DNA from: Luteimonas sp. RC10
GTDB lineage: Bacteria > Pseudomonadota > Gammaproteobacteria > Xanthomonadales > Xanthomonadaceae
Assembly (NCBI RefSeq): GCF_014192745.1
Contig: NZ_JACHYJ010000010.1
Span: forward strand, 1 to 64,000
Direction: 5' to 3'
Length of the DNA: 64,000 nucleotides
A program made the position numbers and the translations under genes. Under the pieces are notes generated by a model, which was given only the letters and a program-made list of their open reading frames with translations, ran no database searches and was not told the origin of the DNA. How positions within the stretch are numbered: the stretch's first letter is position 1; every line of letters starts with the position of its first letter. Shown here one piece after another: positions 17,279-26,199 of the stretch.

Positions 17279-17974
17279 TCAGAACAACGTCGGGGCGACG
17301 TCGATGGCGCCGCGCCGTGATGCGAGTCGGTCGGCCAGCCGGGTCGGCTCGGGCAGCCGGTAGCCACGCAGGCAGCGCAGCGTCCAGTCCAGCGCGCCGT
17401 CGACGCAGACCCGGTGCCCGGGGGAGACGATCAGCGGATTGCAGCGTGCGCGGCTGCGCAGCGCCCAGCCGATGTGCGCGCCGCGGTCGCGCAGCGGCGA
17501 CCGGTCGCCAGGCGCATCACCGGGCGGTTCGAACTGCCCGGCCAGCCGCTTCTTGGCCACGCCGATGCTGGCAAGGCCGGTGGTCACGCCGAAGTGCGCG
17601 GCGATCCCCAGGCGCCGCGGATGCGCGATGCCCTGGCCGTCCACGAACACCAGGTCGGGCGTCTGCGACAGCTGCGCGAGTGCGGCGAGCAGCGCTGGCA
17701 GCTCGCGGAAGCTCAGCAGCCCGGGCACATAAGGCATACGGGTCGGCAGGCGGGCGATATGGGTCTCGACCGGCTGCAGCGACTGCGCATCGAGCAGCAC
17801 CACCGCGGCGCGGGTGATGTCGCCGGCCTCCTCGAACCCGACGTCGAAGCCGGCAAGCCAGCGGACGCACGTCGGCAGCCGGTCCTCCAGCACGACCTGC
17901 GCGGCCAGGCGCGATTGCAGGGCACGCGCCTGGGCGGGGCTGCCGTCCCAGTCGTCGAAAGGGGCCTGGTTCAT
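17279..17974 (-). CDS. nfi: Endonuclease V (deoxyinosine 3' endonuclease)
   Basis: A 231-residue repair nuclease cleaving the second phosphodiester bond 3' to deoxyinosine. The metal-binding acidic residues are present: Asp44 (GFDVGF), Glu91 (FRELP) and Asp112 (VDGQG). The wedge motif [11 protein letters not shown] and GVAKKRL are also conserved. Length is typical. It is transcribed alone, convergent with ubiE and divergent from the M1 peptidase gene. Confidence 0.95.
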   Translation of the reverse strand: MNQAPFDDWDGSPAQARALQSRLAAQVVLEDRLPTCVRWLAGFDVGFEEAGDITRAAVVLLDAQSLQPVETHIARLPTRMPYVPGLLSFRELPALLAALAQLSQTPDLVFVDGQGIAHPRRLGIAAHFGVTTGLASIGVAKKRLAGQFEPPGDAPGDRSPLRDRGAHIGWALRSRARCNPLIVSPGHRVCVDGALDWTLRCLRGYRLPEPTRLADRLASRRGAIDVAPTLF

Positions 17975-18087
17975 GCGCGCATGGTGCGATGCCTCCGGTC
18001 GCCTGGGCGTGCAGACCCAGGGCATCGGCAGGCCATCCGGGGCGACGGAGTAGACTGCGAGTCGGTTCTTCCGCCGCGAGACGTTCC

Positions 18088-20082
18088 GTGATCCGAATTC
18101 CCCCGTTCCGTTTCCCGCAGCTGGCCTCTGTGCTGCTGCTGTCCCTGTCGGCCCTGGTGATCGGCGGCTGCAAGCCCGACGCCGGCACCGCGCCGGCACC
18201 GCCGGCCAGCGAGAAGCCGCCGGCCGAGGCCGCCGACCGCGACGAACATTCCTATGCCGAACCCGACAAGGTCGTCACCGAGGATCTGGCGCTGGACCTG
18301 GCGCTCGACTTCGATGCCCGCACCATCGCCGGCACCGCGACCTACACGCTGCAGTGGAAGGACCCGGCGGCGACCGAGCTGGTGCTCGACACACGCGCGC
18401 TGACGATCGACAAGGTCGAAGGCGAGGCCGGCGGACAGTGGCAGTCGCTGCAGTACGCGCTGGCCGATGCCGACGCCACCCTCGGCAGCAAGCTGACGAT
18501 CCAGGCCCCCGACCGCAATGCTCGGATCCGCGTGACCTACACCACCTCGCCCGACGCCTCGGGCCTGCAGTGGCTGACGCCGGAAATGACCGAGGGCAAG
18601 AAGCTGCCCTTCATGTTCAGCCAGTCGCAGCAGATCCATGCCCGCTCGTGGGTGCCGCTGCAGGACACGCCGGCGATCCGCTATACCTACAGCGCGCACG
18701 TGACCTCGCGTCCTGACGTGATGGTGCTGATGAGCGCGGACAACGATCCGGCCGCCCAGCGCGATGGCGACTACACGTTCAAGATGCCGCAGAAGATCCC
18801 GTCCTATCTGATGGCGATCGCCGCCGGCGACCTGGTGTTCAAGCCGATCTCCGAGCGCAGCGGCATCTGGGCCGAGCCTGCGACGATCGACCGCGCGGTC
18901 GCCGAGTTCGCCGACACCGAGAAGATGATCGCCACCACCGAGCAGCTCTACGGGCCGTACCGCTGGGAGCGCTACGACCTGCTGATCCTGCCGCCGTCGT
19001 TCCCCTACGGCGGTATGGAGAATCCGCGCCTGTCGTTCATCACGCCGACCGTCATCGTCGGCGACAAGTCGCTGGTCTCGCTGGTCGCCCACGAGCTCGC
19101 GCACAGCTGGTCGGGCAACCTGGTGACATTCGCCAGCGCCAAGCACGGCTGGCTCAACGAGGGCTTCACCAGCTACGTGGAGAACCGCATCGTCGAATCG
19201 GTCTACGGCAAGGAGACCAGCGACATGGAGTTCGTGATCGCCCGCAACGCGCTCAAGGAAAGCATCGTCTCGATGCCCGAGCCGGTGCAGGCGCTGGCGG
19301 TGAAGCCGGGCACGGTGCTCGACGCCGACGACGCGCTGAGCGCAGTCGCCTACGACAAGGGCGCCTGGTTCCTGCAGTTCCTCGAGCAGCGCTTCGGCCG
19401 TGAGCCGTTCGACGCGTTCCTGCGCGGCTACTTCGATCATTTCGCGTTCCAGAGCATCACCACCGAGCAGTTCCTCGCGTACGCGAAGGAGCATCTGTTC
19501 GACAAGTATCCGGGCACGGTCACCGACGCCGAGATCCAGGAGTGGGTCTACGGCCCGGGCATTCCGGCCTCGGCGCCGCAGGTGATGTCGCGCAACTTCG
19601 GCATCGTCGACTCCGCAAGGCTGGCCTGGCTGGGCAGCGCGCAGCTGCCGCCGCGCCAGATCACCGATGCCTGGTCGACGCAGGAGTGGCTGCATTTCCT
19701 CGACAGCCTGCCGGCGACGCTGACCCATGAGCAGATGGCCCAGCTCGACGGCGCCTACCACTTCACCGGTACCGGCAACGGCGAGATCGCGATGCGCTGG
19801 TATCCGCTGGCTGTGCGCAGCGGCTACAGCGAGGCGAATGCGGCACTGGCCGAGTTCACCGCACGCGTCGGCCGCCGCAAGCTGATCATGCCGATCTACG
19901 ACGCGCTGGTGCAGACCGAGTCCGGCCTGGCGCTGGCCAAGGAGATCTTCGCCAAGGCGCGTCCGGGCTATCACCCGATCACGACCGGCTCGGTGGAGAA
20001 GGTGATCGCCGAGGCCAAACCGGCCCCGGCCGCCGAACCGGCCGCGCCTGCGGTCGACGAGGCTGCACCTGCGACCCACTGA
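18088..20082 (+). CDS. M1 family metallopeptidase lipoprotein
   Basis: A 664-residue peptidase exported as a lipoprotein: N-terminal basic stretch, hydrophobic core, lipobox VIGGC. It has the LTA4-hydrolase/aminopeptidase B-like architecture: beta-domain, [12 protein letters not shown] exopeptidase motif, zinc site His335-Glu336-x-x-His339 (HELAHSW) with Glu358 (LNEGF) 19 residues on, then an alpha-helical C-terminal domain. The Ala/Pro tail is low complexity. GTG 18088 is chosen because the lipoprotein signal begins there; upstream in-frame ATG would add an Arg-rich segment. It likely trims peptides at the cell envelope. Confidence 0.93.
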   Translation: MIRIPPFRFPQLASVLLLSLSALVIGGCKPDAGTAPAPPASEKPPAEAADRDEHSYAEPDKVVTEDLALDLALDFDARTIAGTATYTLQWKDPAATELVLDTRALTIDKVEGEAGGQWQSLQYALADADATLGSKLTIQAPDRNARIRVTYTTSPDASGLQWLTPEMTEGKKLPFMFSQSQQIHARSWVPLQDTPAIRYTYSAHVTSRPDVMVLMSADNDPAAQRDGDYTFKMPQKIPSYLMAIAAGDLVFKPISERSGIWAEPATIDRAVAEFADTEKMIATTEQLYGPYRWERYDLLILPPSFPYGGMENPRLSFITPTVIVGDKSLVSLVAHELAHSWSGNLVTFASAKHGWLNEGFTSYVENRIVESVYGKETSDMEFVIARNALKESIVSMPEPVQALAVKPGTVLDADDALSAVAYDKGAWFLQFLEQRFGREPFDAFLRGYFDHFAFQSITTEQFLAYAKEHLFDKYPGTVTDAEIQEWVYGPGIPASAPQVMSRNFGIVDSARLAWLGSAQLPPRQITDAWSTQEWLHFLDSLPATLTHEQMAQLDGAYHFTGTGNGEIAMRWYPLAVRSGYSEANAALAEFTARVGRRKLIMPIYDALVQTESGLALAKEIFAKARPGYHPITTGSVEKVIAEAKPAPAAEPAAPAVDEAAPATH

Positions 20083-20098
20083 CGGCCCGCGCCGTCCC

Positions 20099-20124
20099 AC
20101 GCGGCCGCCTTCGGGCGGCCGCGT
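20099..20124 (+). terminator. Strong hairpin after the M1 peptidase gene
   Basis: ACGCGGCCGCC / GGCGGCCGCGT, an 11-bp perfect stem closed by a TTCG tetraloop, starts 17 bases after the stop. The T-run is weak (GCGTTCTG), so termination efficiency is uncertain. Confidence 0.55.
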
Positions 20125-20266
20125 GCGTTCTGGGTGCCATGAAGCCGCACTCACCCAGGCAATCCGCTGGTTGGGCAACTGTGGTGGGCGCGTGAGTCCG
20201 CCCCATCGTGACTGCAGCGACCGTATCCGCTGAAATGGCTTGGCGGTCTGAGCGCGTCGCGTTGGC

Positions 20267-20662
20267 TCAGCTGGCTTGCGCGCCCTGGCTTTCGTCGAAC
20301 CTGATGCGCGCGCGCTCGATGGTCTCCCGATTGCGATTCGCCCACATGACAAGCGTCATGACGGGCGCAAGAAGTGTCCGCCCCATGTCGGTCAACTCGT
20401 AGTCGACGCGCGGCGGAATCGTGGGAAACAGGGTTCGCTTGACCAGCCCGTCGCGTTCGAGTCCGCGCAAGTTGATCGTCAGCATCCGTTGTGAGATGCC
20501 GTCGATCCGACGCCGCAGTTCATTGAATCTGACAGGCCCATCTTTGAGCGTCGCGATGATGTACAGGGTCCACTTGTCGCCGATCAGATCGAGGATCTCC
20601 CGAACCACGCGGCAGTCGTCACCTTGGCTGGGGGTAGGAAAATCCGGTTCACTCAGTGTCAT
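20267..20662 (-). CDS. HxlR family transcriptional regulator
   Basis: A 131-residue winged-helix repressor of the HxlR/MarR-like type. [20 protein letters not shown] is the HxlR signature with the usual N-terminal cysteine (Cys17), the redox or electrophile sensor in relatives such as YodB, HypR and Qor[30 protein letters not shown] is the recognition region. It is divergent from an FMN-dependent azoreductase gene, the typical target of this family, with a 35-bp dyad between the starts. It probably represses both directions until a quinone or thiol-reactive compound is met. Confidence 0.93.
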   Translation of the reverse strand: MTLSEPDFPTPSQGDDCRVVREILDLIGDKWTLYIIATLKDGPVRFNELRRRIDGISQRMLTINLRGLERDGLVKRTLFPTIPPRVDYELTDMGRTLLAPVMTLVMWANRNRETIERARIRFDESQGAQAS

Positions 20663-20689
20663 GGGCGTGCCTTCTTGCGGACGATTGGC

Positions 20690-20724
20690 AGTGATCTTAA
20701 TGTCCTTAGGAACAATAGTTCACT
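20690..20724 (+). promoter_or_regulatory. 35-bp dyad, candidate HxlR operator
   Basis: Outer arms AGTGATCT and AGTTCACT (7 of 8 pairing) and an inner TCCT-T-AGGA share one centre at 20707. The dyad lies between the hxlR start (20662) and the azoR start (20744) and overlaps the region where both promoters must be. Symmetry was read by eye. Confidence 0.55.
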
Positions 20725-20743
20725 ACGCACATTCGGAGCCATC

Positions 20744-21364
20744 GTGGCCAACATCCTCCTGGTGACTTCGAGCCCCCGTGGCTCCGAAGGCCTTTCCACC
20801 CGCTTTGCGACCGAGATCGCCGAAGGCCTGAAGACTCGGCTGCGCGGCACGCTTGTGACGCGCGATCTTTCGCGCCACCCACCGCCGCATATCACCCAGG
20901 CCTATATTCACGGCCGCGTGGCGGCGCCCGAGGCGCGTACGCCCGAGCAGGTCGAGGCGGTCGGATTCGCGCAGCAGTTGGTGGATGAGGTGAGTGCGGC
21001 CGACGTGCTCGTGCTGGGCTCGGGCATGATCAATTTCGGTCCGTCGTCGCAGCTCAAGGCCTGGTTCGACCATATCACCTGGCCTGGCGTTACCTTTGGC
21101 TACGGTGCAGCCGGCACGCCACAAGGATTGCTGGCCGGCAAGAAGGTCTATCTCGTCACTGCCGCAGGCGGTGTCTTCTCCCAGGGCGACTGGGCCGCCT
21201 TCGACTTCCAGACCGGCTATCTGCGGCATCTGTTGGGCTTCATCGGCCTGACCGACGTCGAAGTCGTCCGCGTGGAGGGCACCGTCTTCGGGCCCGAGGC
21301 GGCCAAGGCCGCCATCGACGCTGCCCAAGCGCACGTGCAGGCGGTCCTGGATCAGGCCGCATGA
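20744..21364 (+). CDS. azoR: FMN-dependent NADH:quinone oxidoreductase / azoreductase
   Basis: A 206-residue flavodoxin-fold protein of the AzoR family. The FMN phosphate loop [10 protein letters not shown] is near residues 9-18, [22 protein letters not shown] (about 100-122) is the conserved dimer/FMN segment, and [12 protein letters not shown] follows. It performs two-electron reduction of quinones and azo compounds, sparing the cell semiquinones. GTG 20744 is chosen; CGGAG lies about seven bases upstream. It is the first gene of an HxlR-linked redox cassette. Confidence 0.93.
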   Translation: MANILLVTSSPRGSEGLSTRFATEIAEGLKTRLRGTLVTRDLSRHPPPHITQAYIHGRVAAPEARTPEQVEAVGFAQQLVDEVSAADVLVLGSGMINFGPSSQLKAWFDHITWPGVTFGYGAAGTPQGLLAGKKVYLVTAAGGVFSQGDWAAFDFQTGYLRHLLGFIGLTDVEVVRVEGTVFGPEAAKAAIDAAQAHVQAVLDQAA

Positions 21365-21456
21365 AGCCGGTCCGACGACCGCCCAGGCTGTTTGCACGCG
21401 CATGCATCTGAGCAGCAAGCGCAGGGCGCCCAGCGAGAAGACGGCAGGACGATGAC

Positions 21457-22101
21457 ATGAAGATTGCGCTGTTCGGAGGAACCGGTCCGACCGGAAGATA
21501 CGTGATCGAGGAGGCGCTTCGGCAAGGATATGCGCTGTCCGTCTATACGCGGGACGCCGGCAAGCTCTCGGCCTTCGAGGGCCGGGTCGCAGTCGTTGTC
21601 GGTGACCTCGGCAATCGCGACGCGATCAAGGCATGCATCGCAGGCGCAGGCGCAGTGATCAGCGCGCTGGGGCCGAACAAGCAGAGATCGAAAGAGAAGC
21701 GGCCGGTCATGCACGGCGTGCGCACGATCATGTCTGTCATGGAAGCGCTGGGTGTGCACCGGCTCATACAGATTTCGACGGCCAGCTACCGTGACCCGAA
21801 GGATGGCTTCGATCTGAAGTCGCGCGGATTGGCGACGATGTTCAAGCTGCTGGCGCACAATGCCTATGACGACATCAAGGCAACCGCTGCACTGGTGAGT
21901 CGCTCGCCCCTGGATTGGACCCTGGTTCGGATTCCTTTTCTCGAAGATGGGCCTGCAACGGATCGAGTGGCGGTCGGCTGGTACGGCAAAACCCGGCTCG
22001 GCATGAAACTGTCGCGCGCAAACCTTGCCAGATTTCTGGTCGATCAGGTCGCAGCCAAGGCGTTCGTGCGGGCTGCCCCTGGGATCGCGGATCACGTCTG
22101 A
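21457..22101 (+). CDS. NAD(P)-binding atypical SDR oxidoreductase
   Basis: A 214-residue Rossmann protein of the NAD(P)H-binding/YwnB-like group. GGTGPTGRYV (residues 8-17) is the dinucleotide loop, VSALGPNK- and RLIQISTASYR-type strands follow, and ISTA replaces the classical YxxxK region, as in atypical short-chain dehydrogenases that act on flavins or quinones. It lies 92 bases after azoR and 50 before the DsbA-like gene, all on the same strand. Its substrate is unknown. Codon use is less extreme in GC than in neighbours, hinting at transfer of the cassette. Confidence 0.85.
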   Translation: MKIALFGGTGPTGRYVIEEALRQGYALSVYTRDAGKLSAFEGRVAVVVGDLGNRDAIKACIAGAGAVISALGPNKQRSKEKRPVMHGVRTIMSVMEALGVHRLIQISTASYRDPKDGFDLKSRGLATMFKLLAHNAYDDIKATAALVSRSPLDWTLVRIPFLEDGPATDRVAVGWYGKTRLGMKLSRANLARFLVDQVAAKAFVRAAPGIADHV

Positions 22102-22151
22102 AGCCGACGGCGCCTCAGGCTGTCGGCACGCATCACGAGAAGGCTGACATC

Positions 22152-22793
22152 ATGTTGAAGATCGATCTCTATACCGAGATCAGCTGTCCGTGGTGCATCA
22201 TCGGGCATCACCGCCTCGACAAGGTGCTGGCAGAGCGGTTTGCCGGGCTGGACGTGGATATCCGGCAACATCCGGTCCTGCTGCTTCCCGACGCTCCCGC
22301 GCAGGGTCTCTATATTCCCGATCTCCTGCGTTCGCGCTACGGCATCACCGACCCCAAGGCGTCGTTCGCCCGGCCTGAGGCGGAAGCGCGGGCATCGGGT
22401 CTCGCTCTGGACCTGAGCCGCCAACTCTGGACTTACCGGACGCAGCCGGCCCACGGGCTGATTCTCGCGGCGCGAGGACGAGGGACGCAGCATCCGCTCG
22501 CGGTCGCGATCACCGAGGCGTACTTCCTGGAAGCGAAGGCCATCTCGGACGCCGATGTCCTCGCTGAGATTGCAATGGCGTATCGGTTCGAGCGCGAGGA
22601 GGCCCGTGCGATTGCGCTCGACCCCGCGCAACACCGACGGGTCGAGCAGGCGGCGCGCCAAGCGGCAGAAGCCGGGGTCCGCTCAGTCCCTCACTTTGTC
22701 TTTGGCGGACGGATTGCCATTACTGGAGGGCGCAGCGAAGACGAGATCGCATCGGCGATCCGTGAGGCCGCGGGTATCGCCGGGTCTGCCTGA
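22152..22793 (+). CDS. DsbA/FrnE-like thioredoxin-fold oxidoreductase
   Basis: A 213-residue cytoplasmic protein (no signal peptide) of the DsbA-like FrnE/2-hydroxychromene-2-carboxylate isomerase superfamily. The CPWC motif is at residues 12-15 (EISCPWCIIG), a helical insertion covers about 60-165, and the cis-proline loop is SVPHF (near 181), followed by ITGGRSEDE. The likely role is thiol-disulfide exchange or glutathione-dependent chemistry on electrophiles. It is the last gene of the HxlR cassette. Confidence 0.88.
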   Translation: MLKIDLYTEISCPWCIIGHHRLDKVLAERFAGLDVDIRQHPVLLLPDAPAQGLYIPDLLRSRYGITDPKASFARPEAEARASGLALDLSRQLWTYRTQPAHGLILAARGRGTQHPLAVAITEAYFLEAKAISDADVLAEIAMAYRFEREEARAIALDPAQHRRVEQAARQAAEAGVRSVPHFVFGGRIAITGGRSEDEIASAIREAAGIAGSA

Positions 22794-22987
22794 AGGCGAT
22801 CGGGCCGCCTTAGCAGCACATGCAGGCCCGGGATTTCCTGACATCCGATGATCGGCTTGGGCGGATGCGCCATCGTGGCGTGTCCGCGGACGGGCACCGC
22901 AGAGCGCCGCGCTGCATGGACGCCTGCTACGCTGGTGCGATGCGCGCCGCGCTGGCGTCGCGCCCGTCGAAATTCGAGAGCCTGCCC

Positions 22988-23722
22988 ATGTCTGCCGTTG
23001 CCCGCCCGTTCGCTGTCGTCCTGTTCGTCGCGTCGCTGGCGCTTGCCGGTTGTCAGGACCGTGAGGCGCAGGCCGCCGCGCAGGCCCAGGCCCAGGCGCA
23101 GGCCGACGAGCAGCAGGCGGTCGCCGGCGAGCGCGACTTCGAGGCCGCCGTCGCTGCCGAGAACTGGGCGCTGGCCAAGGCCCAGGCCGACGTCCTGCTG
23201 TCGCGCTACCCCCAGACGGAGGCCGCCGGCCGTGTGCGTGCGAAGTTCGACGAGGTCCGCAGCCGCGGCGACGCGGTGCGCGAGCAGGCGCGGACCGCCG
23301 CACTGTGGAGCTATGACACCCGGCCCGCGGACGGCGGGCAGCAGGTGTCGGCAGCGATCTATGCACGCGAGCCGGTCGACGTTGACGGCAGCGGCGCCAA
23401 GCCCGTGCGGCTGATCTTCCGCGACCATCCGTCGTGGGGACGCAGCAGCTACCTCGTGCTGGAAGCGGGGGATTTCGACTGCTATCCCAGCTGTCGGGTC
23501 GAGGTCGCGGTGGACGAGGCCACGCCGCGCCGCATGGCCGCCAACCGCCCGCAGACCGATGAGGCGATCGCGATGTTCATTGACGACGAGAAGGCGCTGT
23601 GGCGCTTGCTCGATGGCGCGAACACGCTATCGATCGCATTCCCGGTCAAGGCCGGCGGCACCCGCACCGCGGTGTTCGAAGTCGGTGGGCTCGACCGGGC
23701 GCGGATGCCGGGCTGGCAGTGA
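22988..23722 (+). CDS. Lipoprotein of unknown function
   Basis: A 244-residue lipoprotein: signal MSAVARPFAVVLFVASLALAGC with lipobox Cys22, then a Gln/Ala-rich coiled stretch (residues 25-50, repeated QA) and a helical segment resembling a TPR-like hairpin. The C-terminal half holds beta-rich sequence with FDCYPSCRVEV, a likely disulfide. I do not recognise the family. An in-frame ATG at 22940 sits six bases after TACGCT and would add 16 residues; the inner start fits the signal peptide better. Confidence 0.75.
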   Translation: MSAVARPFAVVLFVASLALAGCQDREAQAAAQAQAQAQADEQQAVAGERDFEAAVAAENWALAKAQADVLLSRYPQTEAAGRVRAKFDEVRSRGDAVREQARTAALWSYDTRPADGGQQVSAAIYAREPVDVDGSGAKPVRLIFRDHPSWGRSSYLVLEAGDFDCYPSCRVEVAVDEATPRRMAANRPQTDEAIAMFIDDEKALWRLLDGANTLSIAFPVKAGGTRTAVFEVGGLDRARMPGWQ

Positions 23723-23759
23723 GCCATCTGCGGCTCATCGCGCGGAAACGCCCGCTGTA

Positions 23760-24008
23760 ATGGACGTGGCCATCGTCATTGCGGTCAGCGCCCTGGCGCT
23801 GGCGCTGCACGTCGCCCTGTTCGTCGTGTTCCGGCGCTGGATGGACCGCGACCTGGCGCTGTCGTTCGCCGGCGACGACCCTGCGCGCCGCGCCTACATG
23901 CTGGCGCAGTTGCAGCAGGCGAGGGCGCAGGGCATCGGCCGGCGCGCGCTGCCCGATTGGCTGGCCCGCGCGGCGGCGAACGCGCCGAACGACGTGCCCG
24001 CTGCCTGA
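23760..24008 (+). CDS. Small single-pass membrane protein, unknown
   Basis: An 82-residue protein: one N-terminal membrane helix (about residues 4-24, rich in Ala, Leu and Val) followed by RRWMDRD and a cytoplasmic helical tail. No family recognised. It follows the lipoprotein gene after 37 bases on the same strand and ends seven bases before a convergent gene. Codon usage matches neighbours, which supports it being real. Confidence 0.6.
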   Translation: MDVAIVIAVSALALALHVALFVVFRRWMDRDLALSFAGDDPARRAYMLAQLQQARAQGIGRRALPDWLARAAANAPNDVPAA

Positions 24009-24015
24009 GGCTCCT

Positions 24016-24516
24016 TCAGTTGCAGTTGGCCTGCGCGACCCGCAATTGCTGGGCGGCCGCGTCGCGTTCGCGGGCGATCGCGCGCTGCTGGCCCTCCTGC
24101 TGCGCGCGCAGGCCCGAGCGGTCAGTCGGATCGGCACCCACAGCGCCCGTCGCCGCGCGCTGTGCCTGGGTGGCGGCCAGCCCGCGCTGGGCGGCGGCGA
24201 CCCGCTGATCGGACACCGGCTGCACGGAACGCTGCGCGGTCTGCAGACAGCGTTCGCGCTGCGACAGCGCCGGGGTGGGCGTGACCGGGCGGGTGACATC
24301 GTTGGAGAGTTGCCGCGTCGGCTGCGGCGCGCGCAGCGTGGCTGCCGGCGGCGGAGGCGCCGGCGGGCGCAACTGCTGCGGGGCAGGCGCGGGTGCTGCG
24401 GGCCGCGCGACCGCGGCAGGCGGGGGATCGGCCGGGTTGCGCAGCTGTTGCGCCAGGGCGGGGGGCGTGACGCCGGCGCAGACGAGCACGAGGGCCAGCA
24501 AGGGAGCGGGGCGCAT
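24016..24516 (-). CDS. Secreted Pro/Ala/Gln-rich protein, unknown
   Basis: A 166-residue protein with a cleavable signal peptide (MRPAPLLALVLVCAGVTPPALA, cleavage near residue 22), then a Pro/Ala low-complexity segment (30-65) and a C-terminal helical part rich in Gln, Ala and Arg with two cysteines (SQRERCLQ and the terminal ANCN). The cysteine pair could form a disulfide in the periplasm. Function is not recognised. It is convergent with the small membrane protein gene. Confidence 0.65.
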   Translation of the reverse strand: MRPAPLLALVLVCAGVTPPALAQQLRNPADPPPAAVARPAAPAPAPQQLRPPAPPPPAATLRAPQPTRQLSNDVTRPVTPTPALSQRERCLQTAQRSVQPVSDQRVAAAQRGLAATQAQRAATGAVGADPTDRSGLRAQQEGQQRAIARERDAAAQQLRVAQANCN

Positions 24517-24609
24517 GAGCGTCTTCCAGAAAGCGGGGCGGACGTCCTTCCTACAGCGGCCGGGCGTACGCCGGCGTCAATGCGCCTTGCGGCCGGGCCG
24601 TTCAGCACC

Positions 24610-26094
24610 TCAGTCGACCGCCTTATGCGGCCGGCAGGGTGGGACGCCGGCGACCGGTGCCGGTGGCGGGGCCGGGACTTCGGCCGGGATCGCGACCTGT
24701 TCATCGGCAAGCATGCGCGCCGCACGCCAGCCGCCCCAGCGGTAATAGCCGACCGCCAGCAGCATCGCCACCAGCGCGCTGGCCGGAAAGCTCCACCAGA
24801 TCGCATCGGCGCCGAGCGTGGGCTGCAGCCAGGTGGCGAATGGCACGCGCACGCCCCACAGGGTCGCGCCCAGGATCACCAGCGGCGGCAGCACCGCGCC
24901 GGTCGAGCGCACCACGCCGAACAGCACGAAGGTCACGCCGAAAAACAGGAACGACCAGATCGCCACGCGATTGAGGTGGCGCGCGGCCTCCAGCGCCGCG
25001 CTGCCCTCGGGCAGGAACAGCGCCAGCGCGTGGCGGTCGAGACCGATCAGCACCGCGATCAGCATGCCGGTCATCAGGAAATTGATCGCCACGCCGGTCT
25101 TGGCGACCTGGCCCACGCGGTCCCAATGGCCGGCGCCGACGTTCTGCGCCGCCATCGTCGAGCACGCAGCACCGATCGCCATCGCTGGCATCTGCACATA
25201 GGTCCACAGTTGCAGCGCGGCACCGTAGGCGGCAGTGGTCTCGATGCCGTGCGCGTTCACCATCGCGATCATTGCGATCATCGCCGCCGACAGCATCACC
25301 ATCTGCAGGCCCATCGGCAGACCCTTGGCGAGCAGCGCGCGGACGATCGTCCAGTCGGGGCGGTACAGCGCGCGCTCGTGACGGCTGATCCACAGCCGAT
25401 GGCGGCGATGCCGCAGCCAGGCCAGCATCGCCACCAGCCCCAGCGCGTTGGCGACCAGGTTCGCAGCCGCCGCGCCGGCCATGCCCATCTCCGGCAACGG
25501 GCCCACGCCGAACAGCAGCAGCGGCACCAGCACGATGTCCAATGCGACCACCAGCAGCAGGAACAGAAACGGTGTGCGCGAGTCACCGGCGCCGCGCAGG
25601 ATCGCCGACAGGAACGCCAGCGCGTACAGGAACGGCACCGCCAGAAAGATGATCCGCAGGTAGGCCTCGGCATGCGGCAGCGCCGAGGCCGGCGTGCCCA
25701 TCCATTCGAGCACCGGGCCCGAGAGCGGCAGGCCGGCGAGCGCGACGAGCACCGACACGCTCAGAAAGAACGTCGCGCTGGTGCCGATGGCGCGCTTGGC
25801 CGCGGTGAGATCGTCGCGGCCGATGGCCTGCGCGACCAGGATCGTCGCCGCCATGCCGACGCCGAACACCGCGCCGAGCAGGAAGAACAGGATGTTGTTG
25901 GCATTGGCGATGGCCGCGATCGCATCCTCGCCCAGGAACCGGCCGATCCAGATCGCGTTGACCGAGCCGTTGAGCGACTGCAAGGCATTGCCGCCGAGGA
26001 TCGGCAGGGCGAAGACCAGCAGCGTGGTGGCGATCGGACCGCGGGTCAGGTCGCGCGGGTGGTCGTTGGCGGGGGCGGCTTGGCGTCGGGACAT
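24610..26094 (-). CDS. MATE family efflux transporter
   Basis: A 494-residue multidrug and toxin extrusion protein with 12 membrane helices. The N-terminal DLTRGPIATTLLVFALPILGGNALQ is the MATE start; symmetric halves are joined by the loop near LWISRHERALYRPDW. It exports cations or drugs by sodium or proton antiport. ATG 26094 is used; a TTG four codons upstream is less likely. The last 40 residues are Pro-rich and cytoplasmic. It is probably a single gene, upstream of nothing on its strand. Confidence 0.92.
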   Translation of the reverse strand: MSRRQAAPANDHPRDLTRGPIATTLLVFALPILGGNALQSLNGSVNAIWIGRFLGEDAIAAIANANNILFFLLGAVFGVGMAATILVAQAIGRDDLTAAKRAIGTSATFFLSVSVLVALAGLPLSGPVLEWMGTPASALPHAEAYLRIIFLAVPFLYALAFLSAILRGAGDSRTPFLFLLLVVALDIVLVPLLLFGVGPLPEMGMAGAAAANLVANALGLVAMLAWLRHRRHRLWISRHERALYRPDWTIVRALLAKGLPMGLQMVMLSAAMIAMIAMVNAHGIETTAAYGAALQLWTYVQMPAMAIGAACSTMAAQNVGAGHWDRVGQVAKTGVAINFLMTGMLIAVLIGLDRHALALFLPEGSAALEAARHLNRVAIWSFLFFGVTFVLFGVVRSTGAVLPPLVILGATLWGVRVPFATWLQPTLGADAIWWSFPASALVAMLLAVGYYRWGGWRAARMLADEQVAIPAEVPAPPPAPVAGVPPCRPHKAVD

Positions 26095-26199
26095 CGGCGC
26101 ATTCAAGCTGGCCCGGGATCGTGATGCAGTGAGGGCGCCGTCGGCGCGGAGCGGCGTGCGCGCGAATGGGCGGTCACGTTCAGTGAGACTCGTCGCCAG

